In this document: one piece after another, positions 35,136 through 44,807 of the stretch
Numbering within the stretch: the first letter of the stretch is position 1
Layout: every line of letters begins with the position of its first letter
Origin: Jannaschia formosa
GTDB lineage: Bacteria; Pseudomonadota; Alphaproteobacteria; Rhodobacterales; Rhodobacteraceae
DNA: 64,000 nucleotides
Direction of reading: 5' to 3'
Assembly: GCF_003340555.1 (NCBI RefSeq)
Contig: NZ_QPLJ01000007.1
Location: 124,001 to 188,000, forward strand
Notes under the pieces: generated by a model
Database searches by the model: none
What the model was told of the DNA's origin: nothing
Seen by the model: only the letters and a program-made list of their open reading frames with translations
Made by a program: the position numbers and the translations under genes

Positions 35136-36698
35136 TCAGCCGCGGCGCAGGGCGCCGCGCAGCTCGGCCAGGCGCAGCGCGCCGATCCCCTGCCCGATGG
35201 CGAAATAGGCGACGGCGCCGGTCGCGACCAGGATCAGCAGCGCCACGCCGCTCAACCCCACGCTGAAGAGCGGGGCGAGCGCCACGTTCGCCGCCCAGAC
35301 CACGACCCCCATGGCGAGCGAGGCCATCACGATCCGCCCCGCCCGGCGGCGCGCGCGGTCGTCGAGCCGCGCCACCTCGCCCATCCCGCGCACGCCGAGC
35401 CAGAGCAGCAGCACCATCGCCCAGGCCGCCAGCGTCGTGCCCAGCGCGGCGGCGGCGAAGCCGATGAACGGGGCGAGGCCGATGGCCACCCCCGCGTTCA
35501 CGACCAGCGACACGAGCGCGTAGCGCAGCGGCGTGCGCGTGTCCTCGCGCGCGAAGAACAGCGGCTGCAGCACCTTCTGGAGCACGAAGGCCGGCAGGCC
35601 CAGCGCGTAGATCATCAGCGCGAGGGCGGTGTGCGCCGTATCGTCGGCGTCGAAGGCGCCGCGCTCGAAGAGGACCGAGACCAGCGTGCCCGGCACCACG
35701 AGCAGCGCGACCGCCGATGGAACCGTCAGCAGCAGCGAGAACTCGGCCGCGCGGGAATAGGCGTTGCGCTGGCCCTGGGTGTCGCCGCTGCGGACGCGGC
35801 GCGACAGGTCCGGCAGCAGCACCACGCCGATGGCGATGCCGACCACGCCGAGCGGCAGCTGGTAGAGCCGGTCGGCATAGCTGAGCCAGGCGACGGCCCC
35901 GTCGAAATAGCTGGCCACCTGCCGCCCGACCAGCATGTTGACCTGCACCACCCCGCCCGCCAGGGCGGCGGGGGCGGCGATGACGGCGAGGCGCTTCAGC
36001 TCCGGCGTGATCCGCGGCAGGCGCCGGGGGATCAGCCGGTGGCCCGCCCGATGCGCGGCCCAGAGCACGAGGCCCAGCTGCAGCGCGCCGCCGAAGGGCA
36101 CGGTCCAGATCAGGGCCTCGCCATAGATCAGCTCGGGCACGGGTGTGGCGAGGGGGATCAGACTCGGGTTGAGCGCGACCAGAGTCAAGGCCACGATGAA
36201 CGCGATGTTGAGCAGCGCGGGCGCGGCGGCGGCGGCGAGGAATCGGCCATTCGCGTTGAGCACGCCGCAGACCAGAGCGCCCAGCGAAATCAGCAGGATG
36301 TAGGGGAAGGCGATGCGGCCGTAGGTGACGGCGAGGGTGAAGCGGGCGTCTTCGACGAAGCCCGAGGCCATGGCGAGGACGAGGGCGGGCATGAAGACGA
36401 TGCCGAGCACGGTGAAGGCGGTCAGGACAACGACCATCATCGCCACCGCGTCGCGCGCGAAGGCGTCGGCGTCCTCGTCCGGATCCTCCAGCTTCTTGGC
36501 GTAGAGGGGGACGAAAGCCATGTTGAACGCGCCCTCGGCGAAGAAGCGTCGGAACATGTTGGGTAATGAAAACGCGACGAAAAATGCCTCTGCCGCCGCG
36601 CCCGTGCCGAGGAATCGCGCGATCAGGATGTCGCGGACGAAGCCGAGGACGCGGGACAGGAGGGTCCAGCTGCCGACGGTGAGGAAGCCTTTGATCAT
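35136..36698 (-). CDS. murJ: Lipid II flippase MurJ
   Basis: A 520-residue, 14-helix MOP superfamily flippase that moves lipid II across the inner membrane for peptidoglycan synthesis. The N-terminus (GSWTLLSRVLGFVRDILIA, FRRFFAEGAFNMAFVPLY) is diagnostic and includes conserved Arg residues needed for function; the middle has SYFDGAVAWLSYADRLYQLPLG. It follows glnD on the same strand across a 322 bp gap, an arrangement common in Rhodobacteraceae. Confidence 0.96.
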   Translation of the reverse strand: MIKGFLTVGSWTLLSRVLGFVRDILIARFLGTGAAAEAFFVAFSLPNMFRRFFAEGAFNMAFVPLYAKKLEDPDEDADAFARDAVAMMVVVLTAFTVLGIVFMPALVLAMASGFVEDARFTLAVTYGRIAFPYILLISLGALVCGVLNANGRFLAAAAAPALLNIAFIVALTLVALNPSLIPLATPVPELIYGEALIWTVPFGGALQLGLVLWAAHRAGHRLIPRRLPRITPELKRLAVIAAPAALAGGVVQVNMLVGRQVASYFDGAVAWLSYADRLYQLPLGVVGIAIGVVLLPDLSRRVRSGDTQGQRNAYSRAAEFSLLLTVPSAVALLVVPGTLVSVLFERGAFDADDTAHTALALMIYALGLPAFVLQKVLQPLFFAREDTRTPLRYALVSLVVNAGVAIGLAPFIGFAAAALGTTLAAWAMVLLLWLGVRGMGEVARLDDRARRRAGRIVMASLAMGVVVWAANVALAPLFSVGLSGVALLILVATGAVAYFAIGQGIGALRLAELRGALRRG

Positions 36699-37020
36699 GG
36701 GGTGCCCGCGACTGTCATGGCGCCCGTGTAAAGGGGTTGCGAGAGGGGCGGAACCGGGATGTTCGAGGGGTTTGATCTTCCGTCTGACCTGCGTCTGACG
36801 GGGGTCCGGTCCGGGTCATACCTAAAAATCGCGCCAAGGAGTGCGGGCCGAAGATCGAGGGTGCGGTCCTGTTCGCGCGGTGCGATGCGCCGTCGACTGG
36901 CCAGGTCCGCTGCCGTTCGCCCCAGCCTGTCCAGGGTCCGCCGGGTCCGGGATCCGATGCCCCGGCAGGACGGAGATCCCGGGACGCCACGAAGGTCCGG
37001 TTCGGCCCCGAACCCGGCGT
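36699..37020. other. Gap between glnD and murJ
   Basis: 322 bp without a convincing gene; the small open frames lack start signals or recognisable sequence. Near the glnD stop a hairpin GGTTCGG-CC-CCGAACC (36999-37014) could end the glnD transcript. An A+T-richer patch (CCTAAAAATC, about 36820-36830) might belong to a murJ promoter, but I cannot assign boxes. Confidence 0.45.
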
Positions 37021-39711
37021 TCAAGCCCCCGCCCGCTCCGCAGCCCTGTCGATGGCCACCCGCAGCTTCTTCTCGAGCGAGTCCTGTTTGGACTTGGACC
37101 AGAGCTTCAGACCGAAGATGTCCTTGACGTAGAACACGTCCACGACCTGCGCCCCGTAGGTCGCCACCACCGCCTGGCTGATCTGGATGTTGGCCCCCGC
37201 CAGCGCCTGGGTCAGGTCGTAGAGCAGGCCGGGGCGGTCGCGGGTATCGACCTCGATCAGGGTGTAGATGTCCGAGCCTTCGTTGTCGAAGCTGATATTC
37301 GTGGCGACCTGGAACTTGCGCTCGCGCTTCTTGATCTCGCGCCCCTCCAGCGCGAGGCGGGTGACGACCTCGCCGCGCAGCGTGCGCTCGATCATCGAGC
37401 GCAGGCGCGGCAGGCGCGATGCCTCGTAGGGATGGCCCTCGGTGTCCTGCAGCCAGTAGACCGTCACCGCGTAGCCGTCCTTGGAGGTGTAGCTGCGCGC
37501 GTCCACGATGTTGGCGCCGACCAGCGATACCGCCCCCGCGAGGCGCGAGAAGACGCCGGGATGGTCCTGGCAGGCCATCAGCGCGCGGGTGGCGTCGCGG
37601 TCCTCGTCGGCTTCCAGCTCGACCCGGACCTCGCCGTCGGGCAGGTCCTTGAGCAGATGCGCAAAGCGGACCTGCGCGGCGGTCGGGATGCCCTGCCAGT
37701 AGGGGCCGTAATGGCGGCCGATCTCGGCACGCAGCTCCGCCTCGGGCCAGTCCATCGCCTCGCGGAAGAGTTGCTTGGCGCGGGCCTCGCGGGTCTCGCG
37801 GTTGACGTCCTCCAGCCCGTTCTCCAGCGCCGAGGCCGTGGCGCGGTGCAGCGCGCGCAGCATCTGCGCCTTCCAGTTGTTCCAGACGGAAGGCCCCACG
37901 CCGCGGATGTCGCAGACCGTCAGCACGGTCAGCATGTCGAGCCGCTCGCGCGTCTTCACCGCCTTGGCGAAGTCGCGGATCGTGCGCGGGTCCGAGATGT
38001 CGCGCTTCTGGGACATGTCGGACATCAGCAGGTGATGGCGCACCAGCCATTCCACCGTCTCGCATTCCTTGGGCTTCAGCCCCAGCCGCGGCGCGACCGA
38101 GCGGGCGATGCGCGCGCCTAGGATCGAATGATCCTCGGGCCGGCCCTTGCCGATGTCGTGGAGCAGCATCGCCACGTAGAGCACGCGGCGATTGACGCCG
38201 TTCCGCAGGATCTCGGACGAGAGCGGCAGGTTCTCGACCAGTTCCCCGCGCTCGATCTGCGAGAGGTTCGAGATCACCTGGATCGTGTGCTCGTCGACCG
38301 TGTAGCTGTGATACATGTTGAACTGCATCATCGCGACGATCGGTGCGAATTCGGGGATGAAGGCCGAGAGGATCCCGAGCTCGTTCATCCGCCGCAGCGC
38401 CCGTTCGGGATTGCCGTGCTTGAGAAGCAGGTTCAGGAACAGCCGCCCCGCCTCGGGGTTCTCGCGCATGCCGCGGTCGATCAGATGCCTGTTCGCCGAG
38501 AGCAGCCGCATCGCCTGCGGGTGCAGCAGCAGGCCGGTGCGCAGCGCCTCCTCGAAGATGCGCAGGATGTTGAGCTTGTCGGAGAGGAACGCCGCCTCGT
38601 CCTCGATGTCGAGCCGGCCCTGACGTTCCCGGTAGGGCGGCTTGACCTTGCGGCGGCGCTTGAAGAAGCCCAGCAGGGCCGGGACCTGCTTGGTGTTGTC
38701 GGCCTCCAGCGCGGTCAGGAGGATGCGCGTCAGCTCTCCGACGACGGTGGCGTGGCGGAAATAGGCCTGCATGAAATGCTCGACCGCGCGGCGCCCGGCG
38801 CTGTCGGAATATCCCATGCGGGCGGCGACCTCGACCTGCATGTCGAAGGTCAGCATGTCGGCGGCCCGGCCCGCGATCAGGTGCAGGTGGCAGCGTACGC
38901 ACCACAGGAAGCGCTCGGCGGCCTCGAAGGCGGCGAACTCGTCCGAGGCGAAGACGCCGAGGCTGACGAGGTCCTTGGTCTCGGACACGCCGTAGCGGTA
39001 TTTGGCGATCCAGTAGAGCGTCTGAAGGTCGCGCAGCCCGCCCTTGGCCTCCTTCACGTTGGGCTCCAGCATGTAGCGCTGGCCGCCCTGCTTGCGGTGA
39101 CGCTCCGCCCGTTCGGCCAGCTTGGCCTCGATGAACTGCGGCACCGTGCCCGAGAAGAGCTGGTCCCAGAGCGTGTCGTGGAGGTGTTGTGCCAACGCGG
39201 CGTCGCCGCAGATCGGCCGCTGCTCCAGCAGGGCGGTGCGGATGGTGATGTCCTCGCCCGCGAGGCGGACGCATTCCTTCACGGTGCGGGTCGCGTGGCC
39301 GACCTTCAGCTTCAGGTCCCAGAGGATGTAGAGCATCGACTCGACCACGCTCTCGACCCAGGGGGTGACCTTCCAGGGGGTCAGGAACAGCAGGTCGACG
39401 TCGGAATGGGGCGCCATCTCGCCGCGGCCGTAGCCGCCGACGCCCAGCACCGCGACGCGTTCCCCCTCGGTCGGGTTGGGGCAGGGATGCAGATGGGTGG
39501 TGGCGATGTGCCAGACCGCCTGGACCAGCCGGTCGGTCAGGTAGGCGTAGCTGTGGGTGATGCGGCGCGCGCGGGTCGGGTCCTGGGCGAAGCCGGTCGC
39601 GATGACGTCGCGCCCATGCCTGCGGGCGTCGCGCAGGATCCCGACGGCGGCGCGGCGCGCGGCCTTGGCGTCGGGGGCCGCGCGCACCGCCTCGGAGAGG
39701 GCGGGCAGCAC
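37021..39711 (-). CDS. glnD: Bifunctional PII uridylyltransferase/uridylyl-removing enzyme
   Basis: An 896-residue nitrogen sensor enzyme that uridylylates PII (GlnB/GlnK) under nitrogen limitation and removes the group when glutamine is high. The nucleotidyltransferase domain has VGGYGRGEMAPHSDVDLLFL; the HD domain has MLLHDIGKGRPEDHS and VRHHLLMSDM; two ACT domains close the protein (DHPGVFSRLAGAVSLVGANI and DRPGLLYDLTQALAGANIQI regions). The only conventional start is the GTG at 39711, but the preceding in-frame codons read LIAAPDAIFDAEA, which looks like family N-terminus; see findings. Confidence 0.95.
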   Translation of the reverse strand: MLPALSEAVRAAPDAKAARRAAVGILRDARRHGRDVIATGFAQDPTRARRITHSYAYLTDRLVQAVWHIATTHLHPCPNPTEGERVAVLGVGGYGRGEMAPHSDVDLLFLTPWKVTPWVESVVESMLYILWDLKLKVGHATRTVKECVRLAGEDITIRTALLEQRPICGDAALAQHLHDTLWDQLFSGTVPQFIEAKLAERAERHRKQGGQRYMLEPNVKEAKGGLRDLQTLYWIAKYRYGVSETKDLVSLGVFASDEFAAFEAAERFLWCVRCHLHLIAGRAADMLTFDMQVEVAARMGYSDSAGRRAVEHFMQAYFRHATVVGELTRILLTALEADNTKQVPALLGFFKRRRKVKPPYRERQGRLDIEDEAAFLSDKLNILRIFEEALRTGLLLHPQAMRLLSANRHLIDRGMRENPEAGRLFLNLLLKHGNPERALRRMNELGILSAFIPEFAPIVAMMQFNMYHSYTVDEHTIQVISNLSQIERGELVENLPLSSEILRNGVNRRVLYVAMLLHDIGKGRPEDHSILGARIARSVAPRLGLKPKECETVEWLVRHHLLMSDMSQKRDISDPRTIRDFAKAVKTRERLDMLTVLTVCDIRGVGPSVWNNWKAQMLRALHRATASALENGLEDVNRETREARAKQLFREAMDWPEAELRAEIGRHYGPYWQGIPTAAQVRFAHLLKDLPDGEVRVELEADEDRDATRALMACQDHPGVFSRLAGAVSLVGANIVDARSYTSKDGYAVTVYWLQDTEGHPYEASRLPRLRSMIERTLRGEVVTRLALEGREIKKRERKFQVATNISFDNEGSDIYTLIEVDTRDRPGLLYDLTQALAGANIQISQAVVATYGAQVVDVFYVKDIFGLKLWSKSKQDSLEKKLRVAIDRAAERAGA

Positions 39712-39811
39712 GGCCTCGGCGTCGAAGATGGCGTCCGGCGCCGCGATCAGGGCGGCGGCGCCGGGCTTGGCCGAGGTTCCGGCGCAGGGCCGGATCGGAA
39801 AGGCCGGGGCT

Positions 39812-41008
39812 TCAGGAGCCGGGGCCGAAGCGGTTCGGGGCAGGGGACACCACCTGGACTTGACGGTTCACGATCTGAGCGACGGCCAGCCCGCGCTGGA
39901 TCGAGCCGTCGGGCAGAAGCCGGAATACCCCGCCCGTGCCCGCGAAGCCAGAGGGCGCGGTGAGCGTGCTGCGCCCGACCACATTGCCGCGGCGCGAGAT
40001 CGCACCGATCGCAGCCATCCCGTCATAGGCAAGGCCCGCCAGCGGATGCGGCTCGGACCCGTAGGCGCCGCGGTAGCGGGCTTCGAACTGCTGCTGCGGG
40101 CCGGGGTCGGGCAGGGTGAAGTAGCCGCCCTGCAGGCCCGGCAGCGACCGCGCCTCGGCCGGGATGTCCCAGCGGGTGAGGCCGAGATAGCGGAACTGCT
40201 CGCCGCCGATCCCTGCCTCGGTCAGAAGCTGGGCGATGACCGGCAGGTCCCCCGCCGTGTCGCCGGTCAGGAAGATGGCGTTGGAGTTGGTCGAGCGCGC
40301 CTGCTGCGCGATGGTCGGCACGGCGGCGGTGATCCCCGCCTGGCTGAGCTGGTAGGACACGTTGCCGGTGATCTGCGCGCCCGTGCCCGGCGCCGCGCGG
40401 GCGATGGACTGGGCCGCGACCTGGCCCGCCTGCTCGTTGTTGTGGGTCACCAGGACGCGGTTGCGCCCCTGGGCCGCGGCGAATGTCAGCAGGCGCTGGG
40501 CCACGTTCTCGTAGGTGTTGCCGAGGACCCAGACATTGCCGCCCGCGACGGTCGTGTTGTTCGAGAAGCTCAGCACCGGAACGTTCGAGGCCGCCGCCGC
40601 GACGCCCACCGCCGCTGCGTTGTCGCCGTAGAGCGGGCCGAGGATCACCTGCGCGCCCGCCGCGAGGGCCTGCTGCGTCGCCGCCTGCGCACCGCCGACG
40701 GTCCCCTGGGTCGGATAGACCTCGACCGCGACCGCACCGCCGAGATCGGCCGCCGCCAGCCGCGCCGCGTTCTCGAGACTGCGCGCGACGGTGGCGTCGG
40801 TGGCCCGCGCCGAGCCGTAGGGCACCAGCAGGGCGACCCGGGTCGGTCCCTCGCCGCGCACCCCCGCGCCGCCGCCGCCTCCGCCGGGCGAGGCGACCTG
40901 ACAGGCGGCCAGTGCCGCCGTCATGGCCACCAGAAGGACGGCCTTGCGCGCCCGGCGCAACAGTGAGACGCCTCGCGTCCAGAGGGAATGAGTTGTCAGG
41001 CTTGTCAT
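39812..41008 (-). CDS. Penicillin-binding protein activator (LpoA/LppC-like lipoprotein)
   Basis: A 398-residue periplasmic lipoprotein. The signal peptide ends in LAAC (Cys36), followed by a Gly-rich linker (GGGGGGAG) and a periplasmic-binding-protein type I fold (RVALLVPYGS, VILGPLYGDNAAAV, NVPVLSFSNN, FLTGDTAGDL, GLAYDGMAAIGAI). These match LppC/LpoA and branched-chain amino acid binding proteins; the lipobox and gene context without an ABC transporter favour a PBP activator. It is divergent from rsmI, as in many proteobacteria. Confidence 0.87.
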   Translation of the reverse strand: MTSLTTHSLWTRGVSLLRRARKAVLLVAMTAALAACQVASPGGGGGGAGVRGEGPTRVALLVPYGSARATDATVARSLENAARLAAADLGGAVAVEVYPTQGTVGGAQAATQQALAAGAQVILGPLYGDNAAAVGVAAAASNVPVLSFSNNTTVAGGNVWVLGNTYENVAQRLLTFAAAQGRNRVLVTHNNEQAGQVAAQSIARAAPGTGAQITGNVSYQLSQAGITAAVPTIAQQARSTNSNAIFLTGDTAGDLPVIAQLLTEAGIGGEQFRYLGLTRWDIPAEARSLPGLQGGYFTLPDPGPQQQFEARYRGAYGSEPHPLAGLAYDGMAAIGAISRRGNVVGRSTLTAPSGFAGTGGVFRLLPDGSIQRGLAVAQIVNRQVQVVSPAPNRFGPGS

Positions 41009-41116
41009 GGGATCGACCCCCGGGCTTGAGCCGCGCGTGCAGTCGCGCGGCAGTCGCGGGCAAAACTAGGCCCGGGGGCGGGCAGAGTAAACGGCGGAAC
41101 GCGGAAGGGGCGGATC

Positions 41117-41971
41117 ATGGGCGACGGAGGGGCGATCGAGCCGGGGCTGCACCTCGTCGCCGTGCCGATCGGAGCGGCGCGCGACATCACGCTGCGCGCG
41201 CTGGACCTGCTGCGCGGGGCGGATGTGCTGGCCGCCGAGGACACCCGGTCGCTGCGCCGCCTGATGGAGATCCATGGCGTGGCGCTCGGCGACCGTCCGC
41301 TCATCCCCTATCACGACCATAACGGCGCCGAGGCCCGGCCCAGGCTGCTGGCGGCTTTGCGCGAGGGGCGGTCGGTGGCCTATGCCTCCGAGGCGGGGAC
41401 ACCGCTGATCGCCGATCCGGGCTTTCAACTGGGCGCGGCGGCCCGCGCCGAGGGGATCGCGGTGCGCGCGGCGCCGGGGGCCTCGGCGGTGCTCGCGGCG
41501 CTCTGCGTCGGCGGGCTGCCGACCGACCGCTTCACCTTCGCGGGCTTCCTGCCGCCGAAGGCCGCCGCGCGCCGGGCCGCGCTGGCGGAGCTGGAGGCGG
41601 CGCCGGGCACGCTGGTCCTCTACGAGTCGCCGCGCCGGCTCGGCGCGCTGCTGGCCGAGGCGGCCGAGCGCTACGGTTCGCGCCGCGCCGCGGTCTGCCG
41701 CGAGCTGACGAAGCGCTTCGAGGAGGTTGTCGAGGGCACGCTGCCCGAGCTCGCCGCGCGCTTCGCCGAGGAGGTTCCCAAGGGCGAGATCGTGGTGCTG
41801 ATCGACCGCGCCGCGCCCGCCCCGGCCGACGAAGCGGCGCTGGAGGCGCTGCTGGCGGAGGCGATGGAGACGATGTCGCTAAAATCCGCTGTAAAAGATG
41901 TTTCCGCGAGGACCGGTGTCGGGCGTAACGTGGTCTACGAGGTTGCGTTGCGGGTGAGGGACGGATCATGA
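41117..41971 (+). CDS. rsmI: 16S rRNA (cytidine(1402)-2'-O)-methyltransferase
   Basis: A 284-residue tetrapyrrole-methylase-fold enzyme that 2'-O-methylates C1402 of 16S r[22 protein letters not shown] starts the domain, then [42 protein letters not shown]-like [10 protein letters not shown], and [11 protein letters not shown]. The length is normal. It overlaps the yraN start by 4 bp. Confidence 0.96.
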   Translation: MGDGGAIEPGLHLVAVPIGAARDITLRALDLLRGADVLAAEDTRSLRRLMEIHGVALGDRPLIPYHDHNGAEARPRLLAALREGRSVAYASEAGTPLIADPGFQLGAAARAEGIAVRAAPGASAVLAALCVGGLPTDRFTFAGFLPPKAAARRAALAELEAAPGTLVLYESPRRLGALLAEAAERYGSRRAAVCRELTKRFEEVVEGTLPELAARFAEEVPKGEIVVLIDRAAPAPADEAALEALLAEAMETMSLKSAVKDVSARTGVGRNVVYEVALRVRDGS

Positions 41972-42339
41972 GGCGGATGCGCGCGGCCCGCGGGGCCACG
42001 GCCTACCATTCCGGCCTCGCCGCCGAGGACCAGGTCGCCCGACATTACGTGAAGGCGGGCCACGAGGTCGCGGCGCGGCGCTGGCGCGGCTCCGGCGGGG
42101 AGATCGACGTCATCCTCCGCGACGGCCCCCGAACCGTCTTCGTCGAGGTCAAGCGCAGCGCGAGCCATGCGCAGGCGGCCGAGCGGCTGGGGCCGCGGCA
42201 GATGCGTCGGCTGTTCGACTGCGCGGGCGAATACATGGGCACCCTGCCGGACGGCCAGCTGTCCGAGGTGCGGTTCGACGTGGCGCTCGTCGACGCGACG
42301 GGCCGGATCGAGGTGATCGAGAACGCGCTGGCCGCCTGA
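41968..42339 (+). CDS. yraN: YraN family (UPF0102) nuclease-like protein
   Basis: A 123-residue protein with a restriction-endonuclease-like core: [23 protein letters not shown], then [22 protein letters not shown], which carries the E, D and ExK residues of the nuclease fold. Its function in the cell is not established. It overlaps rsmI (ATGA), the usual neighbour, and precedes gshB by 98 bp. Confidence 0.92.
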   Translation: MRRMRAARGATAYHSGLAAEDQVARHYVKAGHEVAARRWRGSGGEIDVILRDGPRTVFVEVKRSASHAQAAERLGPRQMRRLFDCAGEYMGTLPDGQLSEVRFDVALVDATGRIEVIENALAA

Positions 42340-42437
42340 GCGGGCCGCCGCGGGGTCCCCTGCATCGACGCACATTGCCCCGGGCCGGGGCTTCGGGCAT
42401 CTGCTGCGGGGACCGCATTGCCCGCCCGGAGGTTCCC

Positions 42438-43391
42438 ATGCCCGCACCGACCCCGCTGAAGGTCGCCTTCCAGATGGACCCCATCGAGGGCGTGAACATC
42501 GAGGCCGACAGCTCCTTCCGCCTCGCGCTCGAGGCGCAGGCGCGGGGGCATTCTCTGTTTACCTACACGCCCGACCGGATCGCCTATGTCGAGGGCCGCA
42601 TCCTCGCCCGCGGGCGCGACATGGAGCTTCGGCGCGAGACGGGGAACCACGTCACCTTCGGCGAGCGGCGGGAGGTCGACCTGAGCGAGTTCGACGTGAT
42701 CTGGCTGCGCCAGGACCCGCCCTTCGACATGAGCTACATCACCACGACCCACCTGCTGGACCGGCTGTCGCCCGGCGTGCTGGTCGTCAACGACCCGACC
42801 TGGGTGCGCAACTGGCCCGAGAAGCTGATGGTCCTCGACTTTCCGGACCTGACGCCGCCGACGCTGGTCTCGCGCGACCTGCAGACGCTCAAGGACTTCC
42901 GGCGGCGCCATGGCGACGTGATCCTGAAGCCGCTCTTCGGCAACGGGGGCGCCGGCGTGTTCCGGCTGACGCCCGAGGATCGCAACCTCAACTCGCTGCA
43001 CGAGATGTTCTCGGCCATCAACCGCGAGCCGTTGATCATGCAGAAGTTCCTGCCGGACGTGGCCAAGGGCGACAAGCGCGTGATCCTGGTCGACGGGGAG
43101 CCGGTCGGCGCGATCAACCGCGTCCCGGCCGAGGGCGAGACCCGGTCCAACATGCATGTCGGCGGTCGGCCGGAGCCGATCGGGCTCAGCGACCGCGACC
43201 GGGAGATCTGCGCCCGGATCGGGCCGCGGCTGGCCGAGCGGGGGCAGATCTTCGTCGGCATCGACGTGATCGGCGACTACCTGACCGAGATCAACGTCAC
43301 CTCGCCCACCGGCCTGCAGGAGCTGGAGCGCTTCGACGGCACCAACGCGAGCGCGATGATCTGGGAGGCGATCGAGAAGCGGCGGGGCTAG
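42438..43391 (+). CDS. gshB: Glutathione synthase
   Basis: A 317-residue ATP-grasp ligase that joins gamma-glutamylcysteine and glycine. It has [17 protein letters not shown] at the N-terminus, [46 protein letters not shown], and [14 protein letters not shown] at the end; all are GshB hallmarks. The ATG at 42438 is preceded by GGAGGTTCCC, a good ribosome-binding site. It converges on the flagellar operon with a 10 bp gap. Confidence 0.96.
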   Translation: MPAPTPLKVAFQMDPIEGVNIEADSSFRLALEAQARGHSLFTYTPDRIAYVEGRILARGRDMELRRETGNHVTFGERREVDLSEFDVIWLRQDPPFDMSYITTTHLLDRLSPGVLVVNDPTWVRNWPEKLMVLDFPDLTPPTLVSRDLQTLKDFRRRHGDVILKPLFGNGGAGVFRLTPEDRNLNSLHEMFSAINREPLIMQKFLPDVAKGDKRVILVDGEPVGAINRVPAEGETRSNMHVGGRPEPIGLSDRDREICARIGPRLAERGQIFVGIDVIGDYLTEINVTSPTGLQELERFDGTNASAMIWEAIEKRRG

Positions 43392-43401
43392 TCCGCGCCG
43401 C

Positions 43402-43728
43402 TCAGCGGCGTCGGCCCTGCAGCTTCTCCAGCACGGCCTCGCGGGCGCGGTCGCGGGCATGGGCCTCGCGCAGGGGCTGGGCCTTCGCCTCGGCGAGGGC
43501 GAGGCGCATCGACAGGCGGCGCATCTCTTCGGCGCGCCACCGGTCGTGGCTGTCCTGCACCATCGCCTGCGTGATGTCCGCCACCTCGCCCCGCGGCGCC
43601 TCGCGCAGGGCCGCCACATGTCCGCGCAGCGCATCGGCCTGCGCCCGGGCGGGGGCAAGCCGCGCGGCGGAGCGCAGGCTGCGCAGCGCCGCGAGCTGCG
43701 CCAGGCGGGCGAGCCGCGGGTCGGTCAC
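43402..43728 (-). CDS. Small helical protein at the end of the flagellar operon, possible FliJ analogue
   Basis: A 108-residue protein, almost wholly helical and charged (rich in Ala, Arg, Glu, Gln), without membrane segments or signal peptide; predicted coiled coil through most of its length (LAALRSLRSAARLA to AREAVLEKLQGRR). The start is a GTG overlapping the flhB stop (GTGA). Size, helicity and position next to flhB suggest a soluble export-apparatus factor such as FliJ, but I recognise no FliJ motif, so this is inference. Confidence 0.65.
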   Translation of the reverse strand: MTDPRLARLAQLAALRSLRSAARLAPARAQADALRGHVAALREAPRGEVADITQAMVQDSHDRWRAEEMRRLSMRLALAEAKAQPLREAHARDRAREAVLEKLQGRRR

Positions 43729-44807
43729 GTCCGGCCCCCGGCCTTGTCCCGCATCTCCTGTGCGAAGCGGATCGCGGTGGCGACGGCGGCGAAGTGCTCG
43801 CGGTCGATCGGCGCGCCGATCTCGACCCCGGCATGGAGCGCGCGTGCCGTGGGCGGGTCGCGGTGGATCGGCACGCCGTTGGCGCTTGCGACCTCGCGGA
43901 TGCGGGCGGCGATCTCGTCCACGCCCTTGGCCACGCAGACCGGGGGCGTCGGATCGGTCGGCGACCATTTCAGCGCCACCGCGTAATGGGTCGGGTTGAC
44001 GACGACGACGGTCGCCTCGGGCACGTCCCGGAGCATCCTGTTCGTGGCCAGCTCGCGGGCGCGTTCCTGCCGACGGGACTTGAGATGAGGGTCGCCCTCG
44101 GATTGCTTCATCTCGTCGAGCACCTCCTGCCGGGTCATGCGGTTTCTTGCGACATGCGACTGCGCCTGCCAGGCGTAGTCGATGGCCGCGATGGCCGCGG
44201 CGACCAGCATGACGGCGATCAGGAACTCTCCGGTCAGGGCGGGGACGAGCCCCGCAACCTTGCGCGGGTCGAGCGCGGCGGCGGCGATGATCTCGTCGGC
44301 GTGCCGGGTCAGGAACCAGACCAGGAGACCGCCATAGACGGTCATCTTGACGGCTGACTTGGCGAACTCGAACAGGCCGCTGGGGCCGAACTTGTTCCTG
44401 GCGTTCGCGATCGGGCTGATCCGCGAGAGCTTCGGCTCCAGCTTCGAGGGCGCGACGACGAAGGCGCGCTGCGCCACGATCGCGGTCAGCACCAGCGCCG
44501 CGGCGGGCGCGACGAGCAGCGTGCAGAGCCGCAGCGCCTCGGCAAGGACCGTGCCGGAGATCCCGGGGCCTTCGTCGGCCAACGGGCGCGAGAGTCGGTC
44601 GGCCCCTTCCAGCAGCGCCCCGCCGAGATCGAGCAGGTCCCGCGCCACCCCGCCCGCGACCAGCGTCAGCGTCAGCAGCGCGCCGAGATAGGCGGCGGCG
44701 ACCATGACGTCCTGCGACCGGACGATCTCGCCCTTCCTGCGCGCCTCCTGCAGCTTCTGCGGCGTCGGCTCGTGGCTGCGTTCGGCGCCGTCGTCCTTCC
44801 CGCTCAC
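43725..44807 (-). CDS. flhB: Flagellar export gate/switch protein FlhB
   Basis: A 360-residue protein of the flagellar type III export apparatus. The N-terminus (SHEPTPQKLQEARRKGEIVRSQDV) is the family signature; four membrane helices follow; the cytoplasmic domain has the autocleavage site VVVNPTHYAVAL, the substrate specificity switch. MTRQEVLDEMKQSEGDP precedes it. It overlaps fliR and the small gene behind it by 4 bp. Confidence 0.97.
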   Translation of the reverse strand: MSGKDDGAERSHEPTPQKLQEARRKGEIVRSQDVMVAAAYLGALLTLTLVAGGVARDLLDLGGALLEGADRLSRPLADEGPGISGTVLAEALRLCTLLVAPAAALVLTAIVAQRAFVVAPSKLEPKLSRISPIANARNKFGPSGLFEFAKSAVKMTVYGGLLVWFLTRHADEIIAAAALDPRKVAGLVPALTGEFLIAVMLVAAAIAAIDYAWQAQSHVARNRMTRQEVLDEMKQSEGDPHLKSRRQERARELATNRMLRDVPEATVVVVNPTHYAVALKWSPTDPTPPVCVAKGVDEIAARIREVASANGVPIHRDPPTARALHAGVEIGAPIDREHFAAVATAIRFAQEMRDKAGGRT

